DNA from: Candidatus Woesearchaeota archaeon
GTDB lineage: Archaea; Nanobdellota; Nanobdellia; Woesearchaeales; UBA12501
Assembly: GCA_014729495.1 (NCBI GenBank)
Contig: WJJV01000041.1
Coordinates: 1 to 16,696 of the forward strand
Direction: 5' to 3'
Length of the DNA: 16,696 nt
Below, one piece after another: positions 12,410 to 16,696 of the stretch. A model generated the notes under the pieces. That model worked only from the letters and a program-made list of their open reading frames with translations. It ran no database searches and had not been told where the DNA came from. The position numbers and the translations under genes were made by a program. Position 1 is the first letter of the stretch. Each line of letters starts with the position of its first letter.

Positions 12410-13336
12410 TCAATGGCTCCTTGGGTGCGCTGAATGCACAGCAGGCCTCTGGTGAAGTATCATCCTTTCTCTTTTTGCCTGCCTTAACAAAGCCTTTCTC
12501 TTTCTTCTTATTGCCTTGTTGCCGTAATTGTACAGAGTGAATCCAAGAGCGAACATGCAAAGAGCCACAATGAATGTCTCTCTGCCGATATACCATGAGA
12601 ATGCGAACAGCTTCAGTATGTTCTCTCCATAAAGGCTGCTTGCTATTGCCTCGATAGCGAATACTCTTATGAGTATGTAATACAGCAGTGAGAACCATCC
12701 CACAAACACAAGGAACTTTCCGAAAAGGTGCAGCGGAACAGGCTTCCTGCCCATTGATTTTGTGATATAATAAATCATGGATCCGAATATCACTCCAAAG
12801 AATCCTATGAGGAACATAAGACCCATCATATTCCACAGCATTATGCCTGAGCTGGCCTGATTGAAAGCGAGCTGCGTTGACACAAGCTGGGCTCCCACAA
12901 GAAGGTCATTAAGCGAGTTCACTGTCATTATCTGTATGAACACAACAGCAACAACTCCTATTATTCCAGGAACCAGTATTATCTTTCCAAGGTCTTTTAT
13001 GAATTCTTCTTTTGACTTCAGTGTCAGTATCTTGATCACTATTCCCACTATGCAGAGTGTTATTCCTATCACCAGGGCCCATGTCTGGTGCTGTTGTATG
13101 AAATTGAAAGGGAAAGTGTTGGTGACAGTGTTTATCATCAAGGATATCTCGCTTTCAGAGCTTGAAAGGCCCACTCTCTGGCCTATAAGCTGCATAGCAT
13201 CAACCCATTTGTCCTTTATGTTGAAGTATGTGATGCCTGACATCACAAGAAGCAGGGCTAGACCTGCCTCGAGTATCTCGTCAACGAGTTCTCCTCCGAG
13301 GAATTCAGTTATTCCTGCTTTCTTTCCCAGTTTCAT
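12410..13336 (-). CDS. Six-segment membrane protein of unknown function
   Basis: I do not recognise a family. The 308 residues contain about six hydrophobic segments: near 19-37, 85-104, 117-138, 166-192, 205-227 and 250-271. The C-terminal 37 residues are strongly basic (IRRKRKALLRQAKRER) with several His, so that end is probably cytoplasmic by the positive-inside rule. No transporter or enzyme motif is visible. The ATG at 13336 is preceded by a TATA box 28 bases upstream, so the mRNA is probably leaderless and the gene has its own promoter despite the close 887-residue neighbour upstream (44-base gap). Confidence 0.78.
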   Translation of the reverse strand: MKLGKKAGITEFLGGELVDEILEAGLALLLVMSGITYFNIKDKWVDAMQLIGQRVGLSSSESEISLMINTVTNTFPFNFIQQHQTWALVIGITLCIVGIVIKILTLKSKEEFIKDLGKIILVPGIIGVVAVVFIQIMTVNSLNDLLVGAQLVSTQLAFNQASSGIMLWNMMGLMFLIGFFGVIFGSMIYYITKSMGRKPVPLHLFGKFLVFVGWFSLLYYILIRVFAIEAIASSLYGENILKLFAFSWYIGRETFIVALCMFALGFTLYNYGNKAIRRKRKALLRQAKRERMILHQRPAVHSAHPRSH

Positions 13337-13359
13337 TTTATTCTCAAAGAAGGAAAATG

Positions 13360-13370
13360 GTTTATAAGGT
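13360..13370 (-). promoter_or_regulatory. TATA box for the six-segment membrane protein
   Basis: On the minus strand ACCTTATAAACC is centred about 28 bases before ATG 13336 and directly precedes it in the gap after the 887-residue gene. Confidence 0.55.
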
Positions 13371-13380
13371 TTTTGGTTTA

Positions 13381-16044
13381 CTATTTCTTTGGAGTGTGCT
13401 TTACAGGAGATCCATACATCATATCTGGTTTTTCTCCTGTGAGCATAACATGCCCTATATAATTCAGCCTGATAGGCTTGCTTCCTTCTTCATCAGTGAA
13501 TGTTAGATGAGCTCCATAATGCTCTGAGTTATTCTTAGGGTCAGTGTAGATTGTGAGGTGCATTGGGCTGTCTTTGTTTTGTCCTGCGCTTAAATGGCTT
13601 TCCATGCTGGCCAGTTTTCCTTTTCCCATTGCAGTCAGTGAGTACTGATTGCCCTTGATTACGTTAGCTGACCTTAGAGGTATGCTTATCCTGCCTTCTT
13701 CAACAACAGGCTTTGTTCCTTTCATAGGCTCGCACACAACTATCCCTGTATATTTGTCACTATCATACATGGACTCCCTAAATTCCGAATATGGCAGTGC
13801 GATTGCTCTGGATTCCATGGCTTTCTTTACATCAAGCATGACATCTGAAGGGTTCTTTCTTGAATAGACTGCAAGCTGGTCAAGATCCATCATTGACACG
13901 CCTCTTGCCTTCACAGCACTCTCAAAATCGTATTCCCTGGCGAATTCCCCGAAAGTCATATCAATCTGGACATTAAGAGGCAGGTAAGGCTTGACTTCAG
14001 CGCCTGCTTTGGCTTTCTTCTTGGGCTCTTTCAGCGCATCCTCATGGATGTATATCACATCCTCCTGATTCTCTTTCTGTGTGTCAACTTTCATTGAAAG
14101 CGTCTTTGTGATATTGTCTTCAAGACTTCCATGGGAGTTTAGCAATTTACATTGCCCCAGGTTGATGCCCACTATACCCCCTTCTTCGTAGATGCTGGAG
14201 TCCTTTCCTGTCCCTACATTCACTACGCATTTCTGCTTTTCCTGACCGTTCCTGAGCTCAACTATTGCTGCATCTATCCCGCTTGTCTTATGGATTGTCT
14301 GGCCTGAATATCTCACAAAGCCCATGCCCTGGAGGATACTCTCAGCTGCCTCAAGGTCAATGCTTGTCAGGTTTGTCGGGATGCTGTACTGCTCAATATG
14401 TTCCTGGATTCTCTGCTCTGCTGTCATTCCGTTCTCATCAGGCTTTCTCATACTGTTGACATATTGTGTGGCTCCTTTTCTTGCAACAGCCCGGTTCTTT
14501 GGCTTCTGAAGGGCACTCTCAAGGAATTCCTTGCTTTTTGCATAATTCCTGACTCTTATTCCATTCTTTCCAAGCATCATATGATACTTGTCTGTTGCAG
14601 AATCTCCTTCTTGAGGAAGCCTGCCGAGCCAATAGGTTATGATTGTGGCAAGCATATCTGTTGCCTTATTCTTTTTACCCTCTACATTATGCTTTATCTC
14701 TTCTTTATTGCCAGTCTTCTCTTTCTGTTCATGCTCATATTTTCTGAGGTTCCTTACTATGATATCGCTTGTATATTCCAGAGCCTTCTCTATTCCAATG
14801 TCTCCAGATTTCATTGCCTCATGATAAAGCGTGAACTCAACAGGTGTTATCTCCCAGTCAGCAACAATATCCTCAGCTGCATTCAGGAACTGCTTTAGAT
14901 AATCTGCATTAGAGTATGATCTCCTGTATTCTGAGATTGATTCATCATCAAAGTCAAGGTCAAGCGCAAGTTCGTAAATTAGAGAATCCATGCTTGCTGG
15001 ATCGCTCTTATCATCTGATCTGAAACTGAGCTCTTCCTTGAGCTTTATCGCAGATCTGACTGCAGATTCCTTGAAGTTCTTCTTCTCTTCATCATTAAGA
15101 CTGTCCATTGACTGGACCTGTCTACCAAGATTCTTTAGAAGCGTTGCCATCCCTGAGACAAGCTCATATTTTGACACTGGTGATTCATTGTATCTTGCCT
15201 GTATCTCAACAATTTCATTGTCATCAACACTAAGATCGTCGCTTATTGTATGGTATATATTCCTCAGTATCTTTATCAGTGATAGCTGCATTCCTATCTC
15301 TTTTGTGAAATCCGGCTGGTCAAGGGTGAATATCTTCTTGTCAAGCCCTTCTTCCTTGTATTTTGTCTCTAATTCTGCGTATCTTTCTTGAAGTCCTGTC
15401 ACAGCATCAAGGTCAGGCTTTATCAGTCTGGTCAGCTTGACTATCTTGTAGACATTGTCAGTGCTGTATCCTGAGTCAGGGAACATCTCTGCTGCATCAA
15501 TGGCTGCCTCAACTGCCCTTGCTCCTGCAGCTATCTTGTCTGTCTCTGACATTGAGCTGTCCTGAACCCTTTGGTAAAGCTCATAGGAATGCTTTGCAAC
15601 AAGAGCCACAAGTGCCTCATGCGAAGCTCCTGTCCTGTTCATTGTCTCAAGAATTGTTACCTTCTCATCTGAATCAATGCTCATGTCATCCCTCAATGAG
15701 GCATTGACTGCTGCGTCAAGATCTGTAAGATAAGCTCCTGCCCTTACCCTTGCCTGGCTGACAGTAACCTCCAGATCACTTGGTGCCTGGCGGGGATTGT
15801 CATCATCAGGGTCTGGAGCGTTCTCATCAACATAAGCGGGATAATCAGGCTGCTGCGCTCCTGTGTCTCCGCTTTCTGATTCTGATAATGAGGATGGGTA
15901 TATATTAGCTACTCCTGGGCCTGTTGTGTACATAGCATCCTGCTCATCATCTGGTGCTCCGAGTGTCTCTCCATCTCCCAGAGATACGACTCCTTTGATC
16001 ACATCATCTCCAGAATTCCCTTGGTTATTTTTTTTGTTGTTCAT
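13381..16044 (-). CDS. Large soluble protein (887 aa) with internal helical repeats, function unknown
   Basis: I do not recognise this protein. Residues 1-95 are low-complexity, acidic and rich in Asp, Pro, Ser and Gly. Residues about 117-187, 267-340 and 361-437 look like diverged copies of a helical unit of roughly 72 residues beginning DDMSIDSDEK, DDLSVDDNEI and DLDFDDESIS. The acidic starts recall TerB-like or EF-hand-like helical modules, without certainty. Residues 438-530 are charged and helical; the C-terminal third, including GIVVCEPMKGTKPVVEEG and the final 110 residues, looks beta-rich. No membrane segment or signal peptide is seen. The start is well supported by AAGGTGA just upstream and a TATA box at 16107-16115. 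Size and composition suggest a lineage-specific scaffold, but that is a guess. Confidence 0.82.
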   Translation of the reverse strand: MNNKKNNQGNSGDDVIKGVVSLGDGETLGAPDDEQDAMYTTGPGVANIYPSSLSESESGDTGAQQPDYPAYVDENAPDPDDDNPRQAPSDLEVTVSQARVRAGAYLTDLDAAVNASLRDDMSIDSDEKVTILETMNRTGASHEALVALVAKHSYELYQRVQDSSMSETDKIAAGARAVEAAIDAAEMFPDSGYSTDNVYKIVKLTRLIKPDLDAVTGLQERYAELETKYKEEGLDKKIFTLDQPDFTKEIGMQLSLIKILRNIYHTISDDLSVDDNEIVEIQARYNESPVSKYELVSGMATLLKNLGRQVQSMDSLNDEEKKNFKESAVRSAIKLKEELSFRSDDKSDPASMDSLIYELALDLDFDDESISEYRRSYSNADYLKQFLNAAEDIVADWEITPVEFTLYHEAMKSGDIGIEKALEYTSDIIVRNLRKYEHEQKEKTGNKEEIKHNVEGKKNKATDMLATIITYWLGRLPQEGDSATDKYHMMLGKNGIRVRNYAKSKEFLESALQKPKNRAVARKGATQYVNSMRKPDENGMTAEQRIQEHIEQYSIPTNLTSIDLEAAESILQGMGFVRYSGQTIHKTSGIDAAIVELRNGQEKQKCVVNVGTGKDSSIYEEGGIVGINLGQCKLLNSHGSLEDNITKTLSMKVDTQKENQEDVIYIHEDALKEPKKKAKAGAEVKPYLPLNVQIDMTFGEFAREYDFESAVKARGVSMMDLDQLAVYSRKNPSDVMLDVKKAMESRAIALPYSEFRESMYDSDKYTGIVVCEPMKGTKPVVEEGRISIPLRSANVIKGNQYSLTAMGKGKLASMESHLSAGQNKDSPMHLTIYTDPKNNSEHYGAHLTFTDEEGSKPIRLNYIGHVMLTGEKPDMMYGSPVKHTPKK

Positions 16045-16047
16045 GTT

Positions 16048-16054
16048 TCACCTT
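16048..16054 (-). promoter_or_regulatory. Ribosome binding site of the 887-residue protein gene
   Basis: AAGGTGA lies four bases before the ATG at 16044 and matches the archaeal 16S rRNA 3' end. It fixes the start and shows that this gene, unlike most first genes here, has a leader. Confidence 0.75.
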
Positions 16055-16106
16055 ATCTTTTTACTACTTATTAGTTGCTACTTATTATCTTTAATTATCC
16101 CACTAG

Positions 16107-16115
16107 TATTTAAAT
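16107..16115 (-). promoter_or_regulatory. TATA box for the 887-residue protein gene
   Basis: On the minus strand GATTTAAATACTAG predicts transcription from near 16085 and a leader of about 41 nt that carries the ribosome binding site. Confidence 0.5.
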
Positions 16116-16128
16116 CTTTCGGTTATTA

Positions 16129-16144
16129 ATCACTTTTTAGTGAT
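16129..16144. repeat. 16-base inverted repeat upstream of the 887-residue protein promoter
   Basis: ATCACT and AGTGAT flank a four-base loop of T. It sits about 14 bases upstream of the TATA box. It may be an operator or a gyrA 3' terminator. The rest of 16145-16318 is very AT-rich, with TA-rich stretches and no gene I can support. Confidence 0.4.
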
Positions 16145-16318
16145 AAACACTTGCTTTTATTTTCATATATTAAGCTTTTTATAGCCTCCAATGCTCTTAT
16201 ATAAGGTATTCTATGATATATCTTATTCTCAGAACAGATGCTTTTTAAGAATAATAAAGCCCATTATGGCCTTTAAATTGTTCATAAACGTTCTTTAAAT
16301 ATCTAAAAACCCAGAAAA

Positions 16319-16696
16319 TCACTCTTTCATCACTTTAGCAGCAGATATGACCTTGTCATCCCCGGATATTCTCATCAGCCTCACTCCCTGGGTATTCCTG
16401 CCTATCACTGATATTCCTGCCATGGACATCCTTATTATGATTCCATGCCTGCTTATGAGTATGACATCATCCTCTTCCTCAACAGACTTTACAGCCACTA
16501 CCTTTCCATTTCTCTGGCTGCACTGGATATTCCTCACTCCTACACCTCCCCGGTTTATCCGCCTGTAATCAGCTATCTTGGTGCGCTTTCCATAGCCGTT
16601 CTCTGTCACAGTGAACACGGTCTTAGCATCATCTGCCATTATCATGCCTATAACCTCATCATCATCCTTAAGAGACACCCCTCTCACTCCTTTTGA
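16319..16696 (-). CDS. gyrA: DNA gyrase subunit A, C-terminal fragment (continues beyond the window)
   Basis: The last 125 residues of GyrA, covering part of the C-terminal beta-pinwheel that wraps DNA and lets gyrase introduce negative supercoils. Blade motifs are visible: SKGVRGVSLKDDDEVIGM at the window edge, ENGYGKRTKIADYRRINRGG, and RHGIIIRMSMAGISVIGRNT followed by QGVRLMRI. The frame is open through base 16696, so the gene starts outside. The GyrA-box belongs to the first blade and is not in view. Bacterial-type gyrase occurs in many archaea, including DPANN, and was gained from bacteria long ago. The product ends normally at 16319 after KVISAAKVMKE. Confidence 0.95.
   Translation of the reverse strand, partial: SKGVRGVSLKDDDEVIGMIMADDAKTVFTVTENGYGKRTKIADYRRINRGGVGVRNIQCSQRNGKVVAVKSVEEEDDVILISRHGIIIRMSMAGISVIGRNTQGVRLMRISGDDKVISAAKVMKE

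Noticed and set aside
11961..12455. Plus-strand open frame of 164 codons, and a 158-codon minus frame at 12360-12836
   Set aside because: Both overlap clearly coding minus-strand genes in another frame and have no start signal or recognisable composition.
16145..16200. Mini-gene of nine codons with a TATA box (ATGAAAATAAAAGC...)
   Set aside because: It is too short to distinguish from chance in AT-rich DNA and has no conserved feature.
16200..16318. Imperfect hairpin AAAGCCC/GGCCTTT after gyrA as an intrinsic terminator
   Set aside because: The stem has a central mismatch and the region is AT-rich, so it was not listed as a feature.

Overview
The window looks like chromosomal DNA of a small-genome archaeon, most likely a DPANN lineage of the Woesearchaeota/Pacearchaeota kind. 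The archaeal signs are ribosomal proteins S13, S4, S11, L18e, L13 and S9 interleaved with RNA polymerase subunits Rpo3 (D) and Rpo10 (N); Sec61-beta; archaeal NAC; a tRNA-His with BHB-type introns; and TATA boxes placed about 25-30 bases before start codons. A bacterial-type GyrA and many short lineage-specific proteins suit DPANN. The phylum is inferred from gene style only. Almost every gene lies on the minus strand, so transcription runs from high to low coordinates.

Layout. (1) 1-4172: the conserved archaeal alpha-operon region, rps13-rps4-rps11-rpoD, then tRNA-Leu(GAG), then rpl18e-rpl13-rps9-rpoN, with overlapping or nearly touching genes. (2) 4187-4560: the operon promoter and leader, and a tRNA-His(GUG) gene carrying two introns, one in the anticodon loop (37/38) and one in the T-loop (59/60). 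(3) 4617-5783: two convergent small membrane proteins of unknown role, with overlapping stop ends. (4) 5862-7566: a tight three-gene operon of two paralogous helical proteins and a MinD/ParA-type ATPase. (5) 7649-7814: two adjacent, non-identical but similarly built nested palindromes with no transposase gene nearby. (6) 7895-9722: Sec61-beta, NAC and a CNNM/CorC-type membrane protein in one operon. (7) 9773-10130: RNase P RNA. (8) 10193-11332: a THUMP-domain RNA methyltransferase with an altered catalytic motif IV. (9) 11380-16044: three unrecognised genes, a helical acidic protein, a six-segment membrane protein and an 887-residue protein with internal repeats. (10) 16319-16696: the C-terminal end of gyrA, which continues outside the window.

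The genes mostly serve translation and its surroundings: ribosome and polymerase subunits, tRNA genes and tRNA processing (RNase P, probable tRNA methylation), co-translational handling (NAC) and the Sec channel. Start signals fall into two classes. First genes of units usually have a TATA box 24-28 bases before the ATG, which predicts leaderless mRNA. Internal genes often have an AGGTG/GAGG-type ribosome binding site.

The candidates for something undescribed are the MinD plus paralog-pair operon, the twin nested palindromes, the three-gene unknown block, and the methyltransferase with a lysine in its catalytic motif.
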